Assembly: GCA_034437455.1 (NCBI GenBank)
Contig: DAOTUB010000243.1
Span: forward strand, 1 to 48,734
Reading direction: 5' to 3'
Origin: DAOTUB01 sp034437455
GTDB taxonomy: Bacteria; Chloroflexota; Anaerolineae; B4-G1
DNA: 48,734 nucleotides
Positions 7,788-14,996 of the stretch are shown here, one piece after another (position 1 is the stretch's first letter; every line of letters starts with the position of its first letter). Below the pieces are notes generated by a model that worked only from the letters and a program-made list of their open reading frames with translations, ran no database searches and was not told the origin of the DNA. The position numbers and the translations under genes were made by a program.

Positions 7788-8189
7788 TCAGATCTGCGCC
7801 AATTGTTCCTCTACCCAGGCCAGCACGCAGGTAGCAATATCTAAAGCAAGGCGCGCTTCCTCCTGGGTGACAGGCTCCCAGGCGCCTGGGTAGCGCGTCT
7901 GGACTGCATACTGGGTGAGAACAAAAGCCTCATCCACATCGGCCGGCACGACGATTCCCGATGCCTGGAGCAGATCGAGGAGCATCTCAATCACGTGGGT
8001 ACGGGGAAAGGGAATATCCTGCTGGAGCAAAAGCGCCTTGAGAGCCTTTTCTGCGCATTGCTGGGTATGGAAGCAGGCATCCTCCAGCAGCACGTCGGGA
8101 GATCTCAAGGCAATGTCGGCCAACGCCAGATCGGAACGCGCCCGCTCCAGCCAGGCTTGGGGAGATTCAGGGGGAGGATGAACGTTCAT
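7788..8189 (-). CDS. HEPN-domain protein (partner of the MNT protein)
   Basis: This all-helical protein of 133 residues belongs to the PF05168-type HEPN family. It has the typical pattern RARSDLALAD, then CFHTQQCAEKALKALL, then RTHVIEMLLDLL and TRYPG near the C-terminus. Such proteins pair with minimal nucleotidyltransferases (MNT). In studied cases HEPN is an RNase-type toxin and MNT an antitoxin that AMPylates it; which role applies here is inferred. The ATG at 8189 has AAGGTG upstream and overlaps the MNT stop by 23 bases, so the two are translationally coupled. Confidence 0.82.
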   Translation of the reverse strand: MNVHPPPESPQAWLERARSDLALADIALRSPDVLLEDACFHTQQCAEKALKALLLQQDIPFPRTHVIEMLLDLLQASGIVVPADVDEAFVLTQYAVQTRYPGAWEPVTQEEARLALDIATCVLAWVEEQLAQI

Positions 8190-8499
8190 ACAACACCTTT
8201 CCCTCTCGCAGCGCCGGCTCGTAGACCAGACCCCTCGTGTCGCGATACTGCGCGACCTGCTCCGGCGTGGCAACGATGACGTCTATCGGAACCAACAAAC
8301 CCCGCAAAGCGCGACGAATGCGGGTACTCTCTTGCCGGGTGTGGGCGACATCCCTGACAATGACGAGCAAATCCAGGTCGCTATCGGGGCCAGCCCCACC
8401 CCGCACGTGGGAACCAAACAGGATGATTTTTTCCGGTGTAGTGGCCGTTCGGATCCGGCGCGTGACTTTTTCCAACAACCTGTCCACTTCATCTGTCAT
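8167..8499 (-). CDS. MNT-domain nucleotidyltransferase (antitoxin-type)
   Basis: A 110-residue DNA polymerase beta-like minimal nucleotidyltransferase. The core motif reads LFGSHVRGGAGPDSDLDLLV (about residues 29-48), with GS, RG and the two metal-binding Asp residues in DSDLD. GGAGG lies six bases before the ATG at 8499. It overlaps the end of the upstream ChbG-like gene by 11 bases and the start of the HEPN gene by 23, giving a compact three-gene operon. It is likely the antitoxin of the HEPN partner. Confidence 0.86.
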   Translation of the reverse strand: MTDEVDRLLEKVTRRIRTATTPEKIILFGSHVRGGAGPDSDLDLLVIVRDVAHTRQESTRIRRALRGLLVPIDVIVATPEQVAQYRDTRGLVYEPALREGKVLYERSSSP

Positions 8500-9337
8500 G
8501 TTCGCCTCCCTGTTCCGCTTCCACAACGCGATAATCGATCAAGGCGATGTCCAGCGCCTCGATTCGCTGCTGCAGCCGGGGATCGCCGAGCGCCTGGTAA
8601 TCCTGGAGCCGCCAACCCTCCGTCCCGGGATGGCAGAGGATCTCGGTGATTCCCTCCGGCAGCCGCTCCAACATATCCAGCAGATACTCTGCGGTGCGGT
8701 GGCCGTCCTGGGTGAAGGAGGACTCGAAATAATTGGGCCGGGCCAGCCCGCGTCGCTCCAGCATCTCCTGGTACCGGCGTCCCCACCGCAGGATCAGCCA
8801 GACAGGGAACCCGCCATAGTGGGCCGAAAGCTCCGGCGCTTTCCGCTCGAGCGCGTCGTCGAAGGGCATGCGCAGCGGGATGCGGCCGTACGTCTCTGCC
8901 AATTCCACGCTCAAGCGGAACCAGGCGGGGAACACGTAGGGATAATGACAGTGCAGGTCGAGGTGAGACGGTGGATGGCCGGTATCGGCGACGAATGTCT
9001 CAATCTGGGCCTGCCACTCGGCCTTGAGCTGGGGGAGGGAGAGGAAAGGATAACGGATCAAGAGCGACCAGCCGTCGCGGAAGCGACCCTGGCGGTCCAC
9101 CAGCGTGGGCACTTCCTGGGGTGGCAGCACCGGCTTTCCCTCGTTCATCACCAGGTGGACCCCCACGCCCCACTCTGGACGGTCCCGCAAATAAGCGGCG
9201 GCTTGGGGCCAATCGGGCTGGTTGACCATCGCGCTGGCGCTGGTGACGATTCCGCGCTCAAAGAGATCCGTAATCGCCTCCACCGTGCCAGCGGGGTAGC
9301 CCAGGTCGTCGGCGTTGATGATCAAGTAGCGGGTCAT
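8489..9337 (-). CDS. ChbG/YdjC-family carbohydrate deacetylase
   Basis: This 282-residue protein starts with the YdjC signature NADDLG (residues 8-13) and keeps the metal-binding His pattern in GVGVHLVMNEGKPV and HLDLHCHYPYVFP. Family members remove acetyl groups from chitobiose or other N-acetylated sugars in a metal-dependent reaction, and the full length is normal. The stop overlaps the start of the MNT gene, an unusual partner for a metabolic enzyme. The gene starts 18 bases after the kinase-like gene upstream, so all four may be co-transcribed. Confidence 0.88.
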   Translation of the reverse strand: MTRYLIINADDLGYPAGTVEAITDLFERGIVTSASAMVNQPDWPQAAAYLRDRPEWGVGVHLVMNEGKPVLPPQEVPTLVDRQGRFRDGWSLLIRYPFLSLPQLKAEWQAQIETFVADTGHPPSHLDLHCHYPYVFPAWFRLSVELAETYGRIPLRMPFDDALERKAPELSAHYGGFPVWLILRWGRRYQEMLERRGLARPNYFESSFTQDGHRTAEYLLDMLERLPEGITEILCHPGTEGWRLQDYQALGDPRLQQRIEALDIALIDYRVVEAEQGGEHDR

Positions 9338-9354
9338 GGCTCACTCAATACTCG

Positions 9355-10728
9355 TCAATACTCGTAGCAACTGCCGCCGATAAACTCGCGCAGAAGCGAG
9401 TCGGGCGGGATGGCGGAATCGTCCTCCACCGGCGTGATGGCGCTCAGAAGACGATGCACGCGCTCGGCGCGCATCAAGGCGTCGGTATGCAGCGGGTCGT
9501 CCTGGTACAGCTCCACCCATTTTTCAAAGCGGGCGAACAGCCTGGCCCGCATGATGGGAAGCTCATAAGGCAGGCCGCTGTTGACGATATAGTCGGTCGT
9601 GTTGACGTAGGGGATGATGTTGCGCAGCTCGCTCGAGCGGACATAGTGCCAGTGCTCCAACGTCTGCTGGGGATCGTAGGCGCGGTGGATGGCGTCGCGC
9701 ACCATACGGCGCATCAATCGCAGGTCGGTCCAGCGCACAAATCTCCCATCGGGGCCTTTCATCTGAAGCAGCGGCTCGATGTAGAGCTTGAACGTGATCT
9801 CGTCATCAATACCCTGCATCATGTCCGGGAAAAGACCGTGCAGGCTGTCAATCAGGATGACCTCATTCTGCTTGACCCGCATCGGGATGTGGTCCTCGTG
9901 CCGCTTGCCGGTCTTGAAATCGTAGAAAGGAATCAGCACCTCCTCCCCGGCGATCAATCGCTTCAGGTGCTCGTTGATCATCTCCAGGTCGAGGGCCTGC
10001 GGCGTCTCGAAATCATAATCGCCAAACTCGTCCTTGGGGTGAAGTTCCAGGTCGAAAAAGTAATTATCCACGGTGAGCGGTGTCAGGCTGAGGCCCATCT
10101 TGCTCAGCAAGTGACTGAGCTTGGTCGTCGTGGTCGTCTTGCCAGAGGAAGACGGCCCGGCGATGATGACGATCTTGACGGTATCGCGGCGCTCCCGAAT
10201 GACCTCTGACGCGGTGGTGATGTCCTCGTTGTAGGCCCGGTCGGTCTCTCGCACGATCTCGGCGAACCCTCCACGCGCGATGCGCGTGTTCAAGCGCTCG
10301 AAGGTGTAGAGGTTGTGATCCACAGCCCAGTCGAGCACCTCCCAGATCTTGCGCCAGGGGATGTTCTCGTAGGGGCGCGCCGAACGCTCGGCCCGCTCTC
10401 GGCGACGGCGGGCCCGCTCCTCGCGGTAGAGAATATAGTGCTTGGCCGTCCTGGCGTGGCCGTTCTCGATCAGCACTTTTTCGACGACGTCCTGGATCTC
10501 TTCGACGGTGGGGCATCGTCCCGTAGGAGCCGACGCCCCTACGGGAGGTTGTCCGGAGGGCGTCGTCTCCTCCAACATCGCCACGACCTGATCGGCCAGA
10601 TCCTCGGCGGTGGAGCGATCGCGCCCGCCCACGGCCACCGCCGCCCGGTAGATGGCGTTGACGATGCGCTCTTTGTTGAAAGGAACGATCGCGCCCGTCC
10701 GTTTGATCACGCGCCTGATCTTGCTCAT
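9355..10728 (-). CDS. ATP-cone domain fused to uridine kinase/phosphoribulokinase-type kinase
   Basis: This 457-residue protein joins an N-terminal ATP-cone (about residues 3-110), normally an allosteric nucleotide sensor in ribonucleotide reductase, to a P-loop kinase of the uridine kinase/PRK class. The kinase part shows Walker A GPSSSGKTTTTTKL (about 191-204), VDNYFFD (substrate/Mg region) and LIDSLHGLFPDM. The nearest known architecture is the TGS-less uridine kinase-like proteins of anaerobes. The substrate is probably a nucleoside or phospho-sugar. About 15 residues inside the ATP-cone (near 58-73) are encoded by a palindromic repeat and should form an extra loop. It is first in the minus-strand run with ChbG, MNT and HEPN. 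Confidence 0.8.
   Translation of the reverse strand: MSKIRRVIKRTGAIVPFNKERIVNAIYRAAVAVGGRDRSTAEDLADQVVAMLEETTPSGQPPVGASAPTGRCPTVEEIQDVVEKVLIENGHARTAKHYILYREERARRRRERAERSARPYENIPWRKIWEVLDWAVDHNLYTFERLNTRIARGGFAEIVRETDRAYNEDITTASEVIRERRDTVKIVIIAGPSSSGKTTTTTKLSHLLSKMGLSLTPLTVDNYFFDLELHPKDEFGDYDFETPQALDLEMINEHLKRLIAGEEVLIPFYDFKTGKRHEDHIPMRVKQNEVILIDSLHGLFPDMMQGIDDEITFKLYIEPLLQMKGPDGRFVRWTDLRLMRRMVRDAIHRAYDPQQTLEHWHYVRSSELRNIIPYVNTTDYIVNSGLPYELPIMRARLFARFEKWVELYQDDPLHTDALMRAERVHRLLSAITPVEDDSAIPPDSLLREFIGGSCYEY
10513..10553. repeat. In-frame palindromic repeat inside the ATP-cone
   Basis: CCCGTAGGAGC and GCCCCTACGGG form an inverted repeat that encodes the loop TPSGQPPVGASAPTGRCP on the minus strand. 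The CCCGTAG..CTACGGG core is similar to the intergenic hairpin CCGTAG..CTACGG at about 19896-19919, so it belongs to a dispersed family. Confidence 0.7.
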
Positions 10729-10750
10729 AGCCTCCTCCTCATCCCACTGC

Positions 10751-11842
10751 CTACCTCCGAAGCGCCTCCCAGCCCGGCCTGGCGACCAGCAGCAAGAGCA
10801 GCGTCATGCTCACCGCCGAGGTCAGGCACCAGGCACACGTCGCGCCGATGACGAAAGGCTCCAGAAAGGTCAAATAGAGCGAGAACAACGTGCCGAAAAG
10901 CGTCAGCCCCAAAAACGCTATCGGCGCCAGTTTCGCCGCCTGCCAGCGTCCCAATCGCTGCCAGGTCCACACGGCCAGGATGACGAGGTACCCCACCACC
11001 CCAAACACCGCGATCGGGATCAGCCCAAAAAGCCGGGCGTACTTGCTCTGCTGGACGGCGATGCAATCGCCCACCGGCCCGCACACAGGCTCGATCGGGG
11101 TGGTCTCCACGTAGGCCAGATAGCCCGCCACGATCAGGCCGAGCAGACAGAAAACGAGAACAGCCCAATCTCGCTCGGTCGGGGCGTTCGTCGGCTCGAC
11201 CCTGGAGCGCCGATCTCTGCGCGACCTGCCTCGCCTGGGCCGGCGCAGGATGCTGCGCTGGTGCTCGCTCAGAGCCAGCCACGCGCGCCGCACGCGCAGG
11301 CCATCCACCGCCACGTACACCACGGCCAACACCATCCCGAACAGCACGGCGATGGATATGGCATTCCCCGGCATATCGGCGGCAATGCGCTCGGACAGCG
11401 GGCGTGGAGCGACGGTCAGAAACAGAGAGGGCGTCATGTTCACGGGCCAATCCACACCGCCAGCGGCTAACCCCAGCTCGATTAACTGGGGGAACTGCTC
11501 GGAGATCTCTAGCGAGCCGACCAACACCACGTCACCGACAACCAGCGCCGGTACACCCCGACGATCGGGCGGGATCTGGAATTGCTCGATGGCCGCCTGG
11601 TAGAGCGCGCCTCCCTCCTCGGTAGACGTGTCGGCGTCGCCGATCTGCAACTGCTCTCCGTACCGCTCCATCAGCGGCGGCAGCACTTCTTCGATGACCT
11701 CGTTACAATGAGGGCAACCCGGCCGGTGGAACAGAATGGCGCGCACCACTCCCCCCCCATCGGCGAGGACCAATACGACAGACCAGACCGATAAGATCAA
11801 GAGCAGACAAACGACAAAGGACAACACGTACTTTCGATTCAT
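10751..11842 (-). CDS. Thioredoxin-like domain fused to VKOR-type disulfide oxidoreductase
   Basis: This 363-residue membrane protein should form disulfide bonds in exported proteins, as a DsbA-DsbB pair in one chain. A signal/membrane segment (about 5-27) precedes a thioredoxin-like domain with CPHC at 43-46. A hydrophobic segment (about 160-180) and an Arg-rich linker (about 195-215) follow. The VKOR four-helix domain has loop Cys 254 and 260 and the quinone-site CAWC at 336-339. Domain order is thioredoxin first, VKOR second, the reverse of many bacterial VKOR fusions. AGAGGA lies six bases before the ATG, and a promoter is visible upstream. Confidence 0.9.
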   Translation of the reverse strand: MNRKYVLSFVVCLLLILSVWSVVLVLADGGGVVRAILFHRPGCPHCNEVIEEVLPPLMERYGEQLQIGDADTSTEEGGALYQAAIEQFQIPPDRRGVPALVVGDVVLVGSLEISEQFPQLIELGLAAGGVDWPVNMTPSLFLTVAPRPLSERIAADMPGNAISIAVLFGMVLAVVYVAVDGLRVRRAWLALSEHQRSILRRPRRGRSRRDRRSRVEPTNAPTERDWAVLVFCLLGLIVAGYLAYVETTPIEPVCGPVGDCIAVQQSKYARLFGLIPIAVFGVVGYLVILAVWTWQRLGRWQAAKLAPIAFLGLTLFGTLFSLYLTFLEPFVIGATCAWCLTSAVSMTLLLLLVARPGWEALRR

Positions 11843-11895
11843 GTCATTCCTCTTTGAAGATAGTGTCTCTACGATGGTTCCTCGCGCGCCACGCT

Positions 11896-11923
11896 ATTAT
11901 AACGTACCCGCCACTGAGGTCAA
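11896..11923 (-). promoter_or_regulatory. Promoter of the thioredoxin-VKOR gene
   Basis: On the minus strand TTGACC (11918-11923), a 16-base spacer and TATAAT (11896-11901). The predicted leader to the ATG at 11842 is about 45-50 bases. Confidence 0.75.
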
Positions 11924-12074
11924 GCAATCCAAGCCCGCTCAATATAGGCCAGTGGGGGGCCAAATGGGCCTCCGGCTCCATAAGTAGAACGGCCTAGTCC
12001 GTAGGGGAGGACGACTATGATTCGAGAGGCGGTGGCTAGGTCTTTTTGGAGAAGCAAGTTTGGCATTTTACCCG
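11924..12074. other. Intergenic stretch between divergent promoters
   Basis: The gap between the VKOR gene and the small membrane-protein genes (11843-12163, 321 bases) holds a minus-strand promoter on the left and a plus-strand promoter on the right. The middle 150 bases contain no ORF with a ribosome site and no strong hairpin that I can see. Confidence 0.5.
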
Positions 12075-12103
12075 ATGACACAGCCCCGACGACATGGTAT
12101 AGT
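12075..12103 (+). promoter_or_regulatory. Promoter of the two small membrane-protein genes
   Basis: ATGACA (12075-12080), 17 bases, TATAGT (12098-12103) preceded by TGG (extended -10). It gives a leader of about 55 bases before the first small gene. Confidence 0.65.
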
Positions 12104-12163
12104 GTGGGCACAAACGAGAAAGAGAGACTTTCTCGAAGAAACCCTAAAACAAGGAGGTGTGTG

Positions 12164-12337
12164 ATGGAGAACATAATGTGGATGGTGAAAATGGGATTGC
12201 TCTACGGGCTGGAGATCTTTGTAGTCGCTGTGGTAGGGGTCACGATCATCGCAGGGCTGTACCAGCTCATTCGCAGCCGGGTTCGCGGCGTTGGCGAGCA
12301 GTTTTCCCACCCAACTGCGGCCCGGACGAACGGGTAA
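12164..12337 (+). CDS. Small single-pass membrane protein, first of two paralogues
   Basis: This 57-residue protein starts at an ATG with AAGGAGGTG four to six bases upstream. One hydrophobic helix (about residues 17-34, VVAVVGVTIIAGLYQLI) is followed by a basic segment (RSRVRG) and a polar tail, so the tail probably faces the cytoplasm. It aligns with the next gene from end to end: ME-x-x-M near the start, VK-x-GL, then E-x-FVV. I do not recognise a named family; the size recalls accessory subunits of membrane pumps such as OadG, but nothing here supports that function. Confidence 0.7.
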   Translation: MENIMWMVKMGLLYGLEIFVVAVVGVTIIAGLYQLIRSRVRGVGEQFSHPTAARTNG

Positions 12338-12389
12338 TCGTTGACAGGCACAGAAAAGATAAACCGATAGAATATCAAGGAGGTGTGAG

Positions 12390-12566
12390 ATGGAAAGCGT
12401 AATGATGACAGTCAAGTTCGGGTTGTTCTTCGCGATGGAGCTTTTCGTGGTCGGCGCAATGGGGATCGCCCTCATCCTGGGACTGGTTCAGATCGTCAAG
12501 AACGCGGTTCGCGAGTCCCGCCGCTTCGACGCCATCGCTCCCGAGACCAGCTCCGCGAGCGTCTGA
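12390..12566 (+). CDS. Small single-pass membrane protein, second paralogue
   Basis: This 58-residue protein has AAGGAGGTG ahead of its ATG, the same initiation context as its upstream paralogue 52 bases away. A single hydrophobic helix (about residues 14-36) is followed by basic residues and a short acidic-polar tail. The pair probably arose by tandem duplication and is transcribed from one promoter, ending at the terminator at 12623. Function unknown. Confidence 0.7.
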   Translation: MESVMMTVKFGLFFAMELFVVGAMGIALILGLVQIVKNAVRESRRFDAIAPETSSASV

Positions 12567-12622
12567 ACGAGATGATCCAACGAAAGAAACGGCAGACACA
12601 GACGCCCGGCGCCGCAAAAGGT

Positions 12623-12660
12623 AAAAGGGACCCGACACAGAGAGATCGGGTCCCTTTTCT
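12623..12660. terminator. Bidirectional rho-independent terminator
   Basis: AAAAGGGACCCGA (12623-12635) pairs perfectly with TCGGGTCCCTTTT (12646-12658). The A-run and T-run at the two ends make it work in both directions, for the small membrane-protein genes on the plus strand and the fumarase run on the minus strand. Confidence 0.9.
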
Positions 12661-12698
12661 TTGCTCCCCTTCCACGTACCGTTTTCCCCTCCCAAGGC

Positions 12699-13343
12699 TC
12701 AGACGGCAGCGACCAACCGCTCCAGCGCCGTCTTCGACGCCGCTTCCACCTCGTCGTGGATGCTTTGCCCGTGGCTATCCATCGTGACCACCACCGGGAA
12801 ACCCTCGACGCGGATGACCCAGAAGGCCTCCGGCACGCCGAACTCGTCCTTCTTGTGGACCGCCACGACCTCCTTGACCGCGTCGGCGATGAGCGAGGCC
12901 GCCCCGCCGACGGCGTGAAAATAGGCCGCGCCGTGCTCCTGGCAGGCGCGCAGCGTCCCCGGCCCCATGCCGCCCTTGCCGATGACGCCACGCAGCCCAA
13001 AGTGGGCGATGACCTCCGGCTGGTAGACTTCCTCGCGGATCGAAGTAGTCGGACCGGCGGCGACGAACTCCCACCGACCCTTGTGGTCGGCACCATCCTG
13101 CTGCTGGCGGACCACTGGCCCGCAGTGGTAGATGGCGCTACCTTTGAGTAGGCGTCGCAATTCCTCGTACAACGCCCGCTCGCTTTCGGGAACGACGTCG
13201 GCGCGGATAAAGTTCTCGATCATGTACTTGTGGGCCGCGTCGCGCCCGGTGACCATCACGCCAGAGAGCCGGACAGTATCGCCGACGTGGAGGGCGCGAA
13301 TGGCTTCTTCAGAAATGGGAATATTCAGATCATACATTGCCAT
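12699..13343 (-). CDS. fumB: Class I fumarate hydratase, beta subunit
   Basis: This 214-residue protein is the C-terminal-type half of the two-subunit, oxygen-sensitive [4Fe-4S] fumarase/tartrate dehydratase family. Recognisable parts are SEEAIRALHVGDTVRLSG near the N-terminus, VTGRDAAHKYM, YHCGPVV, the GPTTSIRE and GKGGMG segments and a late VVTMDSHGQSI. It should complete the active site that interconverts fumarate and malate with the alpha subunit at 14107-14982. The two subunits are usually adjacent; here an MNT-HEPN pair lies between them. The ATG is 14 bases after the HEPN stop. Symbol denotes the beta subunit, not E. coli FumB. Confidence 0.9.
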   Translation of the reverse strand: MAMYDLNIPISEEAIRALHVGDTVRLSGVMVTGRDAAHKYMIENFIRADVVPESERALYEELRRLLKGSAIYHCGPVVRQQQDGADHKGRWEFVAAGPTTSIREEVYQPEVIAHFGLRGVIGKGGMGPGTLRACQEHGAAYFHAVGGAASLIADAVKEVVAVHKKDEFGVPEAFWVIRVEGFPVVVTMDSHGQSIHDEVEAASKTALERLVAAV

Positions 13344-13357
13344 AGGTGACTTGCTCC

Positions 13358-13765
13358 TTATCCTTCGGCTTGTTCTTTCCGCAGCCTCTCCTCAGCCCAG
13401 CGGACCACCGCCTCGGCCAGGGCGAGAGCTTCCTGGTATTCCTCGCGGCTGGTCGGCGGCGCGAGGCCAGGATAGCGCGTGAAAACGGCAAATCGTGTGA
13501 GCCGTTCGGCCTGTCTGATAAACTCGGGGATTTCGCGACCAATGCTTTCAAGCGACGTCAGCAACTCGGCAAGGTCGTGAACGTAAGGGAATGCTACATT
13601 GTGCTGGATTAAAAGAGCCTTGATCGCTTTCTCCGCAGCCTGTTGCGCATTAAAACATAGATCTTCCAGGTAAATACCTGGCCCTTCTGTCCTGGCTACC
13701 ATCAGGTTGCTGCGGGCCCTGTTCAGCCACTCCCTGGGGTCCTCCGGGGGATAACGCTCAGGCAC
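13358..13765 (-). CDS. HEPN-domain protein, second pair
   Basis: This 135-residue helical protein has the family pattern: NRARSNLMVAR, CFNAQQAAEKAIKALL, the VHDLAELL segment and TRYPG. The start is GTG at 13765 with GGGAG seven bases upstream; it overlaps the MNT stop by eight bases. A longer ORF upstream would run back into MNT coding sequence and is less likely. It is a likely RNase-type toxin kept in check by the MNT protein. It lies in the middle of the fumarase operon and would be co-transcribed with it. Confidence 0.82.
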   Translation of the reverse strand: MPERYPPEDPREWLNRARSNLMVARTEGPGIYLEDLCFNAQQAAEKAIKALLIQHNVAFPYVHDLAELLTSLESIGREIPEFIRQAERLTRFAVFTRYPGLAPPTSREEYQEALALAEAVVRWAEERLRKEQAEG

Positions 13766-14114
13766 GATAGATCTCCCTGCCCTCTTGCAAAGCGGGGGCG
13801 ATGACAAGACAGTGCGTGTTGCGGTATTGCTCCACCTGCTCCGGGGTGACGAGGATCACGTCTACCGCCTGTCCAACGCCGTGCAAATGCATGTAAATAT
13901 CGCCGACAAGGCGGCTCTGATCGAATTCCCCGCTTTTGATCACCAACAGATCCACGTCGCTGTGGGGGCCCATATCGCCCCGAGCCGCCGAGCCAAACAG
14001 GATGATTTTCTCCGGTTGAGCTACCTGCACGATTCGCCGGATGATCTCTTCCAGAGTTTCTGGTTTAGATGCTGGATTTCTCTTGGAACGTCTCTCGTCT
14101 AGCTTGTCACTCAA
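13758..14114 (-). CDS. MNT-domain nucleotidyltransferase, second pair
   Basis: A minimal nucleotidyltransferase of about 118 residues with core motif LFGSAARGDMGPHSDVDLLV, including GS, RG and two metal-binding Asp. I chose the TTG at 14114, because GGGGAGGAG lies at good spacing before it; the ATG at 14132 has no ribosome site. Either start overlaps the fumarase alpha stop. The gene shows clear but distant similarity to the MNT at 8167, so the two pairs are not a recent duplication. Confidence 0.82.
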   Translation of the reverse strand: MSDKLDERRSKRNPASKPETLEEIIRRIVQVAQPEKIILFGSAARGDMGPHSDVDLLVIKSGEFDQSRLVGDIYMHLHGVGQAVDVILVTPEQVEQYRNTHCLVIAPALQEGREIYRA

Positions 14115-14982
14115 AAGCGATCTCCTCCCCATACACGACCATCCGCGCCCGCCGGCAGGCCCAGCACATGTAGGCGATGCTCACAAAGTAACAGGCCGGC
14201 AGCCGGTGATAGGCGCCGATCTTGACGCCAAAGACGGTCGTCTTGCCGCCAAAGCCCATCGGCCCGATAGATAACTCGTTGCACTCACGCAGCAGCCGTT
14301 CCTCCAGCGTCGCCAGTTCCGGCAGCGGGTTGACGTCGCCCAACGGACGGAAGAGCTGCTCCTTGGCGTGGACGTAGCCGCTGCCCCGGTCGCCGCCGAT
14401 AGCGATGCCCAACACCCCCGGCGCGCACCCCTTCCCCTGCGCTTGATAGACCGCTTCCAGCACCACCTTGCGCACACCATCCAGATCGCGCCCGGCCTTG
14501 AGCGTCACGTGAGGTAATTTGTATTGCGCGCACACGTTCTCGCTCCCGCCGCCCTTGAGGAGCAGATCTGCCTGCAAGCGATCCGCCTCCCATTCCTCAA
14601 AGTGGAAGGTAGGAAAACCCACGCCCAGGTTATTCGTACTGTTGCGCCCGGTGAGCGAGTCCACCGCGTTGGGCCGCAGGTAGGCCCGACTGGTGGCCTC
14701 GGCGACGGCCCGCTCGATCTGCCTCTGCAACTCGCGCGTGCTCACTCCCTGAGAATGATACACATAAAAAATGGGCGTGCCCGTGTCCTGGCAGATGGGG
14801 GTGGAGTTGGCGCGGGCCAGGGCCACGTTCTCCAGAATCGTCTCCAGCGCGCCAGCGGCGGCGGATCCTGGCTCCTCGCGGTCGCGGGCTGTTCGCAGCG
14901 CTGACTCCACGTCCGCCGGAAGATCGGTCGCCGCCCGGCGAACCAACTCGACAAATGACTCGATCAAATCATCCATGTTCAC
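14107..14982 (-). CDS. fumA: Class I fumarate hydratase, alpha subunit
   Basis: This 291-residue subunit carries the [4Fe-4S] cluster. The three cluster Cys are in ICQDTG (C64), GCAPGV (C186) and ECNELSIGPMGFGG (C234). The family motifs RNSTNNLG, GGGSEN and GGDRGSG are intact. It should hydrate fumarate to malate reversibly in the cytoplasm, together with the beta subunit. It lies 14 bases after the C39-like peptidase gene and overlaps the MNT gene, so fumarase, toxin-antitoxin and possibly the peptidase share a transcript. The symbol marks the alpha subunit. Confidence 0.92.
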   Translation of the reverse strand: MNMDDLIESFVELVRRAATDLPADVESALRTARDREEPGSAAAGALETILENVALARANSTPICQDTGTPIFYVYHSQGVSTRELQRQIERAVAEATSRAYLRPNAVDSLTGRNSTNNLGVGFPTFHFEEWEADRLQADLLLKGGGSENVCAQYKLPHVTLKAGRDLDGVRKVVLEAVYQAQGKGCAPGVLGIAIGGDRGSGYVHAKEQLFRPLGDVNPLPELATLEERLLRECNELSIGPMGFGGKTTVFGVKIGAYHRLPACYFVSIAYMCWACRRARMVVYGEEIAFE

Positions 14983-14996
14983 TCACCTTTATCCAT

